Below, in pieces: positions 26,298 to 35,329 of a stretch of 64,000 bases of DNA (position 1 is the first letter of the stretch; each line of letters opens with the position of its first letter). The notes below the pieces were generated by a model. That model was not told where the DNA came from. It worked only from the letters and a program-made list of their open reading frames with translations, and did no database searches. Made by a program: the position numbers and the translations under genes. The DNA is from Streptomyces sp. NBC_01294 (GTDB lineage: Bacteria; Actinomycetota; Actinomycetes; Streptomycetales; Streptomycetaceae), in the NCBI RefSeq assembly GCF_035917235.1, contig NZ_CP108423.1:5361501-5425500 (forward strand). Direction: 5' to 3'.

Positions 26298-27593
26298 TCA
26301 GCGGGAGGTGTCGAACACTTCGTCCCGGGTGGCGGCCAGTGCGCTCTCCAGCGCGCCGTGCAGGACCGCCCGTTCGCTTACTCCGCCGGGGACCAGGCGG
26401 GGCCGGGAGGGTGCCAGTTCGGCGACCTCGGCCTCCAGCAGCGCGCGCAGCGGCTCGCCGCCCGCGCTGATCGCGGCTCCGGACAGGACGACGATCTCCG
26501 GGTCCAGCACGGCGACGACCGAGGCCAGACCGGTGGCGAGCGCGGTCGCGTAGGCCTGGAGGAAGGCCAGGTGGGGCCCCTCGGGCGTGGCGGCGGCCTG
26601 CGCGAGCAGTGCGACGGCGGCGGCGACCTCCGGGCTGTGCGGGCCGGGCGGTGCGTCGGGCGCACCGGGCGCATCGGTGTCAGGAGTCCCGGGGGCGCCC
26701 GGGGCGTTGGCGGCGGGCGCGGCGGGCGCGGCGGGCCCGGGCGGGGCCTCGACGCCCAGTTCCGCGGCGAGCCGGGGCAGCCCCTCCACGCCGGCCAGCT
26801 CCTGGTAGCCGCCGGAGTTGGCCCGGGTGACCTGCCGGACCAGCGGCCGGCCGGGTACGGGCAGGAAGCCCACCTCGCCCGCGCCGCCGGTCCAGCCGCG
26901 GTGCAGCCGGCCGCCCAGGACCAGGGCGGCGCCGAGGCCCTCCTCGTTCCACAGCAGGACGAAGTCCTCGTGGCCGCGGGCCGCGCCGAGGCGCTGTTCG
27001 GCGACGGCGGCGAGGTTGACGTCGTTCTCGTACTCGACCGGCATCGACAGGGCCGCCGCCAGGTCGTCGAGGAGGGTGGGGGAGTGCCAGCCGGGGAGGT
27101 GGCTGGCGTAACGCAGCCGGCCGGTGTGCGGGTCGAAGGCGCCCGGCGTGGCGATGACCACCCGGTGCAGGTCGGAGCGGTGCAGTCCGGCGGCCTTGAC
27201 GGCTCCGCCGAGGGCCTCGGTCACCTGGTCGACGGCCTGCGCGCCCTCGGTGTACGGGACCTCGTGGGAGGCGATCACCGTGCCGGTGAGGTCGGCGACG
27301 GCGGCCAGCACGCGTCCCGGGGTGACGTCGAGGCCGCCGACGTACGCGGCCCGGGGGTTGATCGCGTAGAGCTGGGCGCTGGGGCCGGGGCGGCCGCCGT
27401 CGGTGCCGGTGGCCACGACGAGTCCGGCGGCCTCCAGGCGGGCCAGCAGCTGGGAGGCGGTGGGCTTGGAGAGGCCGGTCAGGTGCCCGATGCGGGTCCG
27501 GGACAGCGGGCCGTGCGTCAGCAGCAGTTCGAGTGCGGCCCGGTCGTTCATGGCGCGCAACAGGCTGGGCGTTCCGGGCGTGGCGGCGGGCAT
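26298..27593 (-). CDS. csnR: ROK-family transcriptional repressor (CsnR)
   Basis: About 431 residues. The N-terminal winged helix (about 10-65) contains LSRTRIGHLTGLSKPTASQL; the ROK sugar-sensing domain follows with GGLDVTPGRVLAAVADLTG and YENDVNLAAVAEQRLG. Two oddities stand out. The ROK zinc motif CxCGxxGCxE expected after VPGRP is absent (replaced by LVRQVTRANSGGYQE), and a Pro/Ala/Gly insertion of about 40 residues (roughly 245-285) interrupts the C-terminal half. I chose ATG 27593 because GAGGGAG lies about 10 nt upstream. It heads the csn operon, and a palindromic operator lies just upstream, implying autoregulation. The ligand should be glucosamine oligomers. Confidence 0.85.
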   Translation of the reverse strand: MPAATPGTPSLLRAMNDRAALELLLTHGPLSRTRIGHLTGLSKPTASQLLARLEAAGLVVATGTDGGRPGPSAQLYAINPRAAYVGGLDVTPGRVLAAVADLTGTVIASHEVPYTEGAQAVDQVTEALGGAVKAAGLHRSDLHRVVIATPGAFDPHTGRLRYASHLPGWHSPTLLDDLAAALSMPVEYENDVNLAAVAEQRLGAARGHEDFVLLWNEEGLGAALVLGGRLHRGWTGGAGEVGFLPVPGRPLVRQVTRANSGGYQELAGVEGLPRLAAELGVEAPPGPAAPAAPAANAPGAPGTPDTDAPGAPDAPPGPHSPEVAAAVALLAQAAATPEGPHLAFLQAYATALATGLASVVAVLDPEIVVLSGAAISAGGEPLRALLEAEVAELAPSRPRLVPGGVSERAVLHGALESALAATRDEVFDTSR

Positions 27594-27624
27594 CGGGCGG
27601 CTCTCCCTCACCGAGGTGATCTGT

Positions 27625-27639
27625 TAGGTAAGTTTCCTA
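27625..27639. promoter_or_regulatory. ROK/CsnR operator upstream of csnR
   Basis: TAGGTAA-G-TTTCCTA is a near-perfect inverted repeat (6 of 7 positions) 32 bp upstream of the csnR start. It matches the AGGAAAGTTTCCT-type box I recall for CsnR and related ROK repressors. Confidence 0.75.
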
Positions 27640-27664
27640 TCACTCTTCGAGCCGTGTCAATGGC

Positions 27665-27730
27665 GCTGCCCCGCAGGCTGTCATTCCGGATGACCGGATG
27701 ACCGGATGACCTGATGACCTGCGGGGCAGC
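27665..27730. terminator. Long stem-loop enclosing octamer tandem repeat
   Basis: GCTGCCCCGCAGG (27665-27677) pairs perfectly with CCTGCGGGGCAGC (27718-27730). The 40-nt loop holds four head-to-tail octamers, GGATGACC three times and TGATGACC once (27688-27719). It lies between the mscS stop and the csnR promoter, so it may end mscS transcription and insulate csnR. Confidence 0.6.
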
Positions 27731-27744
27731 GGGGGTGCGTGCGG

Positions 27745-28824
27745 TTACTTGGCGATCCGCGGGCCGGACGGCGGCGGGATCGGGGCGGTGGCCAGCGACT
27801 GCGGGGAGGCCGGGTTCGCCAGCGCGGAGGGCGGGGCGACGGAGGCCGACGGGTCCGCCGCGGCCTCGTCCTCGTCCGCGGCCGGCAGGCCGCCGATGAT
27901 CGCGATGCCCGCGGCGTCGAAGGCCTCCTTGATCCGCCAGCGCAGTTCCCGCTCCACCGCGAACTGCTGGCCCGGCATCGTCTTCGCGGACACCTTGACC
28001 GTCATCGAGGCGAGCAGCACCTCGTCCAGGCCCAGCACCTCCACCGGACCCCACAGGCGCTCGTCCCACGGGGACTCCTTCGCCATGGCGCCGGCGACCT
28101 CCTGGACCACCTCGCGGATCCTGGACAGGCTCTCCGACGGCTTGACCTGGACGTCCACGCCCGCCGTCGCCCAGCCCTGGCTGAGGTTGCCGATCCGCTT
28201 GATCTCGCCGTTGCGCACGTACCAGATCTCGCCGTTGTCCCCGCGGAGCTTGGTCACCCGCAGTCCGACCTCTATGACCTCGCCCGAGGCCACACCCGCG
28301 TCGATCTTGTCGCCCACCCCGTACTGGTCCTCCATGATCATGAAGACGCCGGAGAGGAAGTCCGTCACCAGGTTCCGGGCACCGAAACCGATCGCCACAC
28401 CGGCCACACCGGCACTCGCCAGCAGCGGGGCCAGATCGATCTTCAGCGCGGCCAGGACCATCAGCGCGGCCGTGCCGAGGATAAGGAACGAAGCGACCGA
28501 ACGCAGGACCGAGCCGATGGCCTCCGAACGCTGGCGCCGCCGCTCGGCATTGACCAGCAGCCCGCCGAGCGCGGTGCCCTCGACCGCCTCGGCGCTGGTG
28601 TTCATCCGGGTTATCAGCTTGGTCAGTGCCTTGCGGACCGCCGAGCGGATGACCGCCGCTATGACGACGATCAGCAGGATCCGCAGGCCGATGCTCAGCC
28701 AGGTGGCCCAGTTCTGCTCGATGAAGCTGGCGGCCTCGGTGACGCTCGCCTGCGCCTCCTTGACCGAGGCGGGCGCGTCCGGGACTTCGGCTGCCGACGG
28801 CAGCAGAGCGGCGGGCCAGGGCAC
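27745..28824 (-). CDS. mscS: Small-conductance mechanosensitive channel (MscS family)
   Basis: A 359-residue membrane protein with hydrophobic segments at about 42-62, 108-128 and 132-152. The pore helix and the following beta domain match MscS: SAGVAGVAIGFGARNLVTDF, then GVFMIMEDQYGVGD and GEVIEVGLRVTKLR. It releases solutes on osmotic downshock. The C-terminal 45 residues are a Pro/Ala/Ser-rich tail beyond the normal domain. GTG 28824 has TGGAGG 9 nt upstream. It is divergent from the HNH gene over 258 bp. Confidence 0.9.
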   Translation of the reverse strand: MPWPAALLPSAAEVPDAPASVKEAQASVTEAASFIEQNWATWLSIGLRILLIVVIAAVIRSAVRKALTKLITRMNTSAEAVEGTALGGLLVNAERRRQRSEAIGSVLRSVASFLILGTAALMVLAALKIDLAPLLASAGVAGVAIGFGARNLVTDFLSGVFMIMEDQYGVGDKIDAGVASGEVIEVGLRVTKLRGDNGEIWYVRNGEIKRIGNLSQGWATAGVDVQVKPSESLSRIREVVQEVAGAMAKESPWDERLWGPVEVLGLDEVLLASMTVKVSAKTMPGQQFAVERELRWRIKEAFDAAGIAIIGGLPAADEDEAAADPSASVAPPSALANPASPQSLATAPIPPPSGPRIAK

Positions 28825-29082
28825 GACGGGAACCTCCAGGTATAGCGGTCTGCGCGCAGAACGGTGACGGGCAGAACAACCACACTAACGGGGCAATCCC
28901 TTCACCTTGGTGCCGTGTTCGAGGGAGAGACCAGACTCACCTGGGGATGAACTGACTGTGGTTGAAAACACCTCGGACCCGTTACGGGCTCGTGGTGGCG
29001 CTTCGACCAGCCGTAAGGAGAGACTGGAGAGCAGATCGTCCCGGCGCGAGCCACGCGCCGCCGGCGTACAAGGAGGCAGTCC

Positions 29083-29619
29083 GTGCCGCACGTCCTGGTC
29101 CTCAATGCGTCGTACGAGCCCCTCGGCGTCGTACCGCTCCGCCGCGCGCTCGTCCTCGTCCTGGAGAACAAAGCAGTCTCCCTGGAGGAATCCGGCGCCT
29201 ATCTGCACAGCGCGACGAGGGTCGTCCCCGCTCCCAGCGTGGTTCGGCTCAAGCGCTTTGTGCGGGTCCCCTACCGGGGGCCCGTTCCACTCACCCGGCG
29301 CGCCCTGTTCGCGCGGGACGGCGGCCGCTGCATGTACTGCGGGGCCGTCGCCACCAGCGTCGACCACGTCATCCCGCGCAGCCGGGGCGGCCTGCACGCC
29401 TGGGACAACGTCGTCGCCGCGTGCCGCCGCTGCAACCACGTCAAGGCCGACCGGCACCTGCTGGAACTCGGCTGGCGCCTGCGCCACCAGCCGGCGCCGC
29501 CGTCGGGCCTGGCCTGGCGCATCATCGGCACGGGGCACCGGGATCCCCGGTGGATGCCGTACCTCCAGCCGTACGGGGCCGAGGACGCGCTGGAACGCAT
29601 CGGAGTCGCGGCGTCATAG
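29083..29619 (+). CDS. HNH endonuclease family protein
   Basis: A 178-residue protein. The C-terminal half carries an HNH nuclease fold: CMYCG, VDHVIPRSRGG, the Asn in WDNVVAACRRCNHVKADR and zinc-binding CxxC pairs. The N-terminus MPHVLVLNASYEPLGVVPLRRA is the signature of a conserved actinobacterial subgroup of unknown cellular role; nuclease activity is inferred. GTG 29083 has AAGGAGG 7 nt upstream. A homologue lies between glbO and pepN in M. tuberculosis (from memory), supporting the old gene order. Confidence 0.9.
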   Translation: MPHVLVLNASYEPLGVVPLRRALVLVLENKAVSLEESGAYLHSATRVVPAPSVVRLKRFVRVPYRGPVPLTRRALFARDGGRCMYCGAVATSVDHVIPRSRGGLHAWDNVVAACRRCNHVKADRHLLELGWRLRHQPAPPSGLAWRIIGTGHRDPRWMPYLQPYGAEDALERIGVAAS

Positions 29620-29630
29620 CGGGCAGAATC

Positions 29631-29677
29631 CAGCCCCGCCGGCGTGTGAGGCGCGGGGGTCCGGGGGCAGGCCCCCG
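29631..29677. repeat. Dispersed Streptomyces repeat, copy 1
   Basis: Begins CAGCCCCGCCGGCGTGTGAG and ends in the hairpin CGGGGG-cagg-CCCCCG (29662-29677). It lies between the convergent HNH and GH84 genes and is related to copies at 42.3 and 55.0 kb. It probably acts as a bidirectional terminator. Confidence 0.75.
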
Positions 29678-29779
29678 CAGCGGCGCCGCACCCGGACGCG
29701 TGGGGGTGCCCCGCGTCGGCGCGGCTCCGCAAGGACTCCGGCACGGACCCGCCAGGGCTACCGCGGGGCCCCGCCAGGG

Positions 29780-32700
29780 CTACGGCGTGACCGCGTACGC
29801 CTCCACCGACCAGAGGGAGCACCCGTAGCGCGTCGCGCGCCTGTCGCACGTGACCCGCAGGAAACGGGTGTCCGGGGCGTCCAGCCGGAGCGACTCGTGG
29901 CCGCCCCGGGAGGCCGTGACGGCCGCCGCCGGGCGCCAGGTCACCCCGTCCGCGGAGGTCTCCACCCGGTACGCCGAGGGGTACGCGTCCTGCCAGTGGA
30001 GCTCCAGCCGCCCGATCCGCGCCGGGGCGGTCAGCTGCGCCTGCCACCACGCGCCGTCCACCGCCGGTGACGACCAGCGGGTGTTCGGGGAGCCGTCCGC
30101 GGCCGCCGAGGCCGGGAAGCCGGCCGTCTCGTCCGCCGAGGAGCTCGCCCGCGCGGTGCGCAGGAGGTCCGGGCCGCCGGTACGGGGCACGGCCCGCACG
30201 GTCAGCGTGCGGGACTCCCCGTCGAAGGTCACCGGGACCTGGTAGCTGCCCGGCGGGGTGTTCGCGGCGACGACGACCTCCAGCGGGATCGAGGCCCGGC
30301 CGCCGCGCGGGACCACCACGGTCTGCGGGAGGCGGACCTCGATGCCCGCCGGCGGCTGCGCCGACAGCGGCCCGCGGACCTCGCCGGGGCCGAGGGCGGA
30401 CAGCTGCGCCGTGACCCGCTGCGGGGCGCCGCCGACCTCGGCATCGGTCTTGCCGCCGTCCGCCAGCTCGAAGCGGGCCCGGGGGCCGTCCCCGAACCAC
30501 GGCACCACCTGGTGCACCACGGGCGCGGCCCCGGCCCAGGCCAGGCGCACCGCGTCCGCGCGCAGCCCCGCCGTGTCGACCTGGGTCCAGCCCGACGCCG
30601 CCGCGTCGCCGACCTTGCGCCAGCCCTCGCCCGGTACGTGCAGCTCCACCACGGCGCCCCGGGCGCCCGTCGGGAACGGGTCCGTCATCACCGTCACCGC
30701 CGACACCGGGCGCGCGGAGTCCAGCCGCACCGTCCAGGCCTGCGCGTCCTTCGTCACCGTGCCGGTCGTGCGGGCGACGCCGGTCCAGGCGTCCGCCTCC
30801 GCCGCCGCCTTCGCCAGGAAGGGGTCCAGGACGGCCTGGTCCACCTGGGCGGGTCCCGGCTCGGCCAGCGCCTCGCGCGCCTCGGCGAGGGCCCGGGAGG
30901 CCTGCCAGGCGGCGGCCCCGTCCCCGCGGGCCTGGGCCTGAAGGACGTCCACGGCCAGTTCGCCGGCCGCTCCGTAGCGCGCGAGCCGCTCCAGCCAGGG
31001 GCCGGCCTCGTCCGACAGGGCGGTCAGCCGGGCGGGGGCCTCGCGCAGCACCGTGAACGCCTTGCGCAGCTCGGTCCCGGCCGCCGGATCACCCGCGGCC
31101 CGGGCCTTCCAGAACTGTTCGAGCAGCGGCTTCAGGTACGCCGACTCCTCCTGGTTGAGCCCGGACGACGCGGTGTTCCCGGCCAGCGCCGCCACCGCCT
31201 CGCGCTCCCGCGGGTCGGAGCCCGCGAGATCGCGCACCGCCGCCTGCCAGGACTCGCCGGCCCGGTAGCCGCGCGGGTTCCAGGCGAAGTCCGCCGCCGT
31301 GAAGAGCGGGATCCGCGACAGGATGGGCTGCTGCATCGCGTTGGACAGCAGCGCCGCCGAGCCGCCCGCCACCGCGGGATCGCGGCCCGCGTACGGGCCG
31401 AGGAAGATGCGGCCCGGGTCCCAGTCGTTGACCGGGTAGTTGTCCATGGTGATCAGGGGCTGCTGCCCCAGGGCGGAGCGCGCCCCGGCCAGTTCCTTCC
31501 CGGTGATCGTGCGCGGCACCACGCCCACGCCCGTCCAGGCCACCTGTACCCGGGCGTCCAGCGCGCCCGCCAGGGCCGTCCGGTAGGCGGTGGCGCCCTC
31601 CTGGTAGTACTCGGTCGGCAGCAGCGACAGCGCGGGCGCCCCCGGGTACCGGGCGGCCAGGTGCGCGGCCAGCTCGTTCGCGACCTCGGCGTGCGCCTTC
31701 GCGGCCGCCGCCGGGCCCTTCCCGTACCGCTCCCGGTCCGCCCGGCAGCCCCACTCGGTGTAGCTGACGTCCTGGAACTGCACCTGGAAGGCGCGGAAGC
31801 CCAGGTCCCACATCGCGTCCACCTTGCGCCCGAGCGCCGCCCGGTCGGCCGCCGACGACAGGCACATCGACTGCCCGGGGGTGACCGCCCAGGCCAGGAC
31901 GACCCGGTTGGCGCGGGCCCGCTCGGCCAGCTCGCGGAACTCCTGCTGCCGCTCCTGCGGATAGTCCTCGCGCCAGCCCGTCGTGCGGTACGGGTCGTCG
32001 CCGGGCGCGATCAGCAGCCGGTTCTGCTTGGTGCGGCCCATGAAGTCGACCTGGGCGAGGCGCTGTTCGCCCGTCCACGGCTGCCCGTAGAAGCCCTCGG
32101 TGATCCCGCGCACCGGAGCGGCCGGCCAGTCCCGCACCAGGACCCCGGGCACCTTCCCGCCGCCCGCGGAGAGCAGCTGGCGCAGCGTCTGCGCCGCGTG
32201 GAAGAGCCCCTCTTCGCCGACGCCGGCCAGGGCGACCGTGTCCCGCCCGCCGGGCCGTCCCACGGCCAGCCGGTAGCCGCCGTTCGGCAGGTCCGTGGCC
32301 GCGGTCGCGCCCAGCGCCAGCAGGGCCTCCTGCGCGCCCGCGTCCTGGAGCCGTACGAGGGTGCCCCGCTTGGGCAGCGGTGCCCCGGGGGCCGGCTCGT
32401 GCAGGGTCTTCACGCCCGCCTTGCGCAGGGCCTCGCGCACCACCTGGACGGCGTACGGGTCGGCGTCGGCCGGAGCGACCAGCACGGCCTCCGTGCCCAG
32501 CGGCACCTCGCGCGCCGGATCGGCGGTCATCGCCTGCGGCCGGGGCCACACGGCGGGCCCGTCGGCAGCCGTCCGGGGGGTGTCGGCGCCGGGGTCGAGC
32601 ACGGGGCCGACGGTGCCGTTGGCGCCGGCCGCGTTGGCACCGGTCGCGACGGCGCCGCCGCCGGCCGGCGCGCGGGTCGGCGCGTCCGGGGCGGAGGGTG

Positions 32701-32803
32701 CCGCGAGGGTACCCGGTGGCGCTGCGGACACGGCGCCGCCCAGCAGTGACCCGATCACCGCCACGGCGGCGGCGGTCGACCGCTTCCTGCCCCTGAGCTG
32801 CAC
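29780..32803 (-). CDS. Secreted GH84-like beta-N-acetylglucosaminidase with CBM32
   Basis: A 1007-residue exported protein. Order: signal peptide (RKRSTAAAVAVIGSLLGG), linker, GH20b-like domain (VWPRPQAM, about residue 95 onward), GH84 catalytic barrel (from VRGITEGFYGQPWTGEQR), helical bundle, beta domain, and a C-terminal F5/8-type CBM32 (ARASSSADETAGFPASAAADG). GH84 enzymes remove beta-GlcNAc by substrate-assisted catalysis with an Asp-Asp pair. The aligned position reads FQVQFQDVSYTEWG, so the first Asp appears to be Gln and only the second remains. Other GH84 marks (PTEYY, MDNYPVND) are kept. GTG 32803 has GAGGAGG upstream. A target such as GlcNAc-glycans or hyaluronan is possible, but activity needs testing. 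Confidence 0.85.
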   Translation of the reverse strand: MQLRGRKRSTAAAVAVIGSLLGGAVSAAPPGTLAAPSAPDAPTRAPAGGGAVATGANAAGANGTVGPVLDPGADTPRTAADGPAVWPRPQAMTADPAREVPLGTEAVLVAPADADPYAVQVVREALRKAGVKTLHEPAPGAPLPKRGTLVRLQDAGAQEALLALGATAATDLPNGGYRLAVGRPGGRDTVALAGVGEEGLFHAAQTLRQLLSAGGGKVPGVLVRDWPAAPVRGITEGFYGQPWTGEQRLAQVDFMGRTKQNRLLIAPGDDPYRTTGWREDYPQERQQEFRELAERARANRVVLAWAVTPGQSMCLSSAADRAALGRKVDAMWDLGFRAFQVQFQDVSYTEWGCRADRERYGKGPAAAAKAHAEVANELAAHLAARYPGAPALSLLPTEYYQEGATAYRTALAGALDARVQVAWTGVGVVPRTITGKELAGARSALGQQPLITMDNYPVNDWDPGRIFLGPYAGRDPAVAGGSAALLSNAMQQPILSRIPLFTAADFAWNPRGYRAGESWQAAVRDLAGSDPREREAVAALAGNTASSGLNQEESAYLKPLLEQFWKARAAGDPAAGTELRKAFTVLREAPARLTALSDEAGPWLERLARYGAAGELAVDVLQAQARGDGAAAWQASRALAEAREALAEPGPAQVDQAVLDPFLAKAAAEADAWTGVARTTGTVTKDAQAWTVRLDSARPVSAVTVMTDPFPTGARGAVVELHVPGEGWRKVGDAAASGWTQVDTAGLRADAVRLAWAGAAPVVHQVVPWFGDGPRARFELADGGKTDAEVGGAPQRVTAQLSALGPGEVRGPLSAQPPAGIEVRLPQTVVVPRGGRASIPLEVVVAANTPPGSYQVPVTFDGESRTLTVRAVPRTGGPDLLRTARASSSADETAGFPASAAADGSPNTRWSSPAVDGAWWQAQLTAPARIGRLELHWQDAYPSAYRVETSADGVTWRPAAAVTASRGGHESLRLDAPDTRFLRVTCDRRATRYGCSLWSVEAYAVTP

Positions 32804-33034
32804 AGAGCCTCCTCGTCGCGAGACGTCCCCCACTCGTACGAATGAGCCCGAGCCCACCACTCGTGCGGCTCGAGTGTCAATGCGGGAGGGTGATCTGGCC
32901 CGGTTGTGCCAGGAATGCGATCCCTCCGAGTGGGTATGGCTGGCGTGTTCCCCCGCGGCGTCCCGCCCTTCTGCACCACGCTTCTGACTCACCCTCATGC
33001 CCTCATGCCCGCACGCACGAAGGAGCGACTGTTG

Positions 33035-35029
33035 ATGGACGACCTGGCCCGGCTCGCTGCCCTGAACGGCATCGCCACCGCCTACCAGCCCGCCGCGAAC
33101 GTCACCGTCCAGGTCCCGGAGGACACCGTCAGGGCCGTGCTCGGCCTGCTCGGGGTGGTCACGGACGACGCCGAGAGCATCCGCGTGTCCGCCGAGGTGG
33201 AGTCGCAGGAGGCGGCCGGGCGGCTCCTGCCGCCGACGGTGGTGCTCTGGCAGGGGGAACCCGTGCCGCCGGAGCCCGCAGCCCTCCCGCCGGGCACCCG
33301 CGTGCGCGTGGTGGCCGAGGAGACGGGGGAGGAGCTCGCGTGGGGCCCCGGACTGCCCCTGGGCGTCCACCGGCTCACCGCCCAGGCCCCCGACGGGCGG
33401 ACCGCCGGGGCCACCCTGGTCGTGGCCCCGGAGCGGGCCCCCGCCGCGCCGGAGCGGGCCCACGGGCTGCTCGTCCAGCTCTACTCCCTGCTCTCCGAGC
33501 GCTCCTGGGGCATGGGCGACCTCGGCGACCTCGCCGAACTCGCCCGCTGGGCCGGCCGCACCCACGGCGCCGGCTTCATCCAGGTCAACCCGCTGCACGC
33601 GGCCGTGCCCGGCACCCCGACCGACCCCTCCCCGTACCGGCCGTCCTCGCGCCGCTTCCCCGACCCGGTGTACCTGCGGATCGAGGACGTCCCCGAGTAC
33701 GCCGACTGCCCCGACCGCGAGGCCCTCGACGAACTCGCCGGGCGGGGCGCGCAGCTGCGCCGCCAGGTGCTGGAGAAGGGCGCCCTGATCGACCGGGACG
33801 CCGTCTGGGACCTCAAGCGGCAGGCCCTGGAGCTGCTGTACGCCGTCCCGCGCTCGCCCGAACGGGAGGCCGCCTACCGGGCCTTCTGCGCGGAGCAGGG
33901 CCCTCCGCTGGACGTGCACGCCGTCTGGTGCGCCGGGCACGCGGGGGAGGACCCGAAGGAGCGCGGCGACTTCCACCGCTGGCTGGTCTGGCTGACGGAC
34001 GGCCAGCTCGCCGCCGCGCAGCGGACCGCCCGGGAGGCGGGCATGGCGGTCGGCATCGTGCACGACCTCGCCGTCGGGGTGCACCCGAAGGGCTCCGACG
34101 TCTTCGGGTCGCCCTGCTACGCCGGGCACATCTCGGTCGGCGCCCCGCCGGACGCCTTCAACGCGCGCGGCCAGGACTGGGGGCTGCCGCCGTGGCGTCC
34201 GGACCGGCTGGCCGCCACCGCCTACGCCCCCTTCCGGTCGCTGCTGCGCGCGGTGTTCCGCTACGCGGGCGCGCTGCGCATCGACCACGTCATGGGCCTG
34301 TTCCGGCTCTGGTGGATCCCGGAGGGGGCCCCGCCCGCCGAGGGCACCTACGTCGGCTACGACGGCGAGGCCATGCTGGCGGTCCTGGTGCTGGAGGCCC
34401 ACCGGGCCGGCGCCCTGGTCATCGGCGAGGACCTCGGGACGGTGGAGCCGCGGGTCCGCCGGGAACTGGCCCGGCGCGGAGTGCTCGGCACCTCGGTGCT
34501 GTGGTTCGAGCGGGACTGGGCCGGCAGCGGGAGCCCGCTCGCCCCGCAGGCGTGGCGGGCCGACTGCCTGGCCACCGTCACCACCCACGACCTGCCGCCC
34601 ACGGCCGCCAAACTCGCCGGGTCCCATGTGGAACTGCGCGACCGGCTCGGCCTGCTGACCCGTCCGGCCGAGCAGGAGCGGGCCGAGGACGCCGCCGACA
34701 CCGCCGAGTGGCTGGAGCTGCTGGACGGGCTGGGCCTGGACACCAAGGGCGAGGAGGCCGCCGTACGGGCCCTGTACGCGTTCCTGCTGCGCACCCCCGC
34801 GCGGCTGGTGGGGGTATGGCTGCCGGACGCGGTGGGGGACCGGCGGCCGCAGAACCTGCCGGGCACCTGGGACCAGTACCCCAATTGGCGGCTGCCGCTG
34901 GCCGATGCGGGCGGGCGGCCGCTGACGCTGGAGGAGCTGGTCGCCTCGCCCCGGGCGAACGCCCTGCTGAGCGCGGTGGGGGAGGGCGTGCGACCTCGTA
35001 CGGCACCCCCGGGCGCGCGCCCCGTTTAG
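33035..35029 (+). CDS. malQ: 4-alpha-glucanotransferase (amylomaltase)
   Basis: A 664-residue GH77 enzyme that disproportionates maltodextrins in glycogen/maltose metabolism. Family motifs are LLVQLYSLLSERSWGMGDLG, the nucleophile region ALRIDHVMGLFRLWWIP (Asp), the acid/base VIGEDLGTVEP (Glu) and VTTHDLPPTAAKLAG (third Asp). The N-terminal 140 residues form the extra beta domain seen in actinobacterial MalQ. ATG 33035 has AAGGAG about 10 nt upstream. A small membrane-protein gene starts 20 bp downstream. Confidence 0.95.
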   Translation: MDDLARLAALNGIATAYQPAANVTVQVPEDTVRAVLGLLGVVTDDAESIRVSAEVESQEAAGRLLPPTVVLWQGEPVPPEPAALPPGTRVRVVAEETGEELAWGPGLPLGVHRLTAQAPDGRTAGATLVVAPERAPAAPERAHGLLVQLYSLLSERSWGMGDLGDLAELARWAGRTHGAGFIQVNPLHAAVPGTPTDPSPYRPSSRRFPDPVYLRIEDVPEYADCPDREALDELAGRGAQLRRQVLEKGALIDRDAVWDLKRQALELLYAVPRSPEREAAYRAFCAEQGPPLDVHAVWCAGHAGEDPKERGDFHRWLVWLTDGQLAAAQRTAREAGMAVGIVHDLAVGVHPKGSDVFGSPCYAGHISVGAPPDAFNARGQDWGLPPWRPDRLAATAYAPFRSLLRAVFRYAGALRIDHVMGLFRLWWIPEGAPPAEGTYVGYDGEAMLAVLVLEAHRAGALVIGEDLGTVEPRVRRELARRGVLGTSVLWFERDWAGSGSPLAPQAWRADCLATVTTHDLPPTAAKLAGSHVELRDRLGLLTRPAEQERAEDAADTAEWLELLDGLGLDTKGEEAAVRALYAFLLRTPARLVGVWLPDAVGDRRPQNLPGTWDQYPNWRLPLADAGGRPLTLEELVASPRANALLSAVGEGVRPRTAPPGARPV

Positions 35030-35049
35030 GTGTTCGCTACGTTTGCACC

Positions 35050-35289
35050 GTGGACAAGAAGAACGCTCTGCGCGCCGGCGCCGTCACGGCCGGAACGACG
35101 CTGATGATGCTGCTGATGACGTCTCCCGCCCTCGCGCTGACCCGCGACGACGGTGACGACCCGGGTCCGGGCCTGAGCATCGGCGAGACGCTCGGCCTGT
35201 ACGTGTTCCTGCCGATCGCGCTGTTCCTGGCCATCGCGGGCCTCGTGATGGTCCTCGACAAGTCCGACAAGCCGCAGAAGCAGGCCTGA
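35050..35289 (+). CDS. Small membrane protein downstream of malQ
   Basis: A 79-residue protein from GTG 35050. It has an N-terminal hydrophobic signal-like segment (GTTLMMLLMTSPALAL), an acidic loop (RDDGDDPGPG), and a second membrane helix at about 47-68 (ETLGLYVFLPIALFLAIAGL), ending in a Lys-rich tail. Only 20 bp separate it from malQ, so it is probably cotranscribed. Function unknown; composition and strong terminators just after it support a real gene. Confidence 0.8.
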   Translation: MDKKNALRAGAVTAGTTLMMLLMTSPALALTRDDGDDPGPGLSIGETLGLYVFLPIALFLAIAGLVMVLDKSDKPQKQA

Positions 35290-35291
35290 TC

Positions 35292-35317
35292 CGGTCCGAC
35301 CCCGCGGGGTCGGACCG
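35292..35317. terminator. 26-nt perfect palindrome, terminator
   Basis: Arms CGGTCCGACCCCG and its exact reverse complement meet without a loop, 2 nt after the small membrane gene. It is the first of two hairpins between convergent genes. Confidence 0.75.
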
Positions 35318-35329
35318 CAGAACTTCCGG

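Noticed and set aside
29780..34627. A 1615-residue reading of the GH84 gene
   Set aside because: The part upstream of 32803 is antisense to malQ; the signal peptide and GAGGAGG fix the start at GTG 32803.
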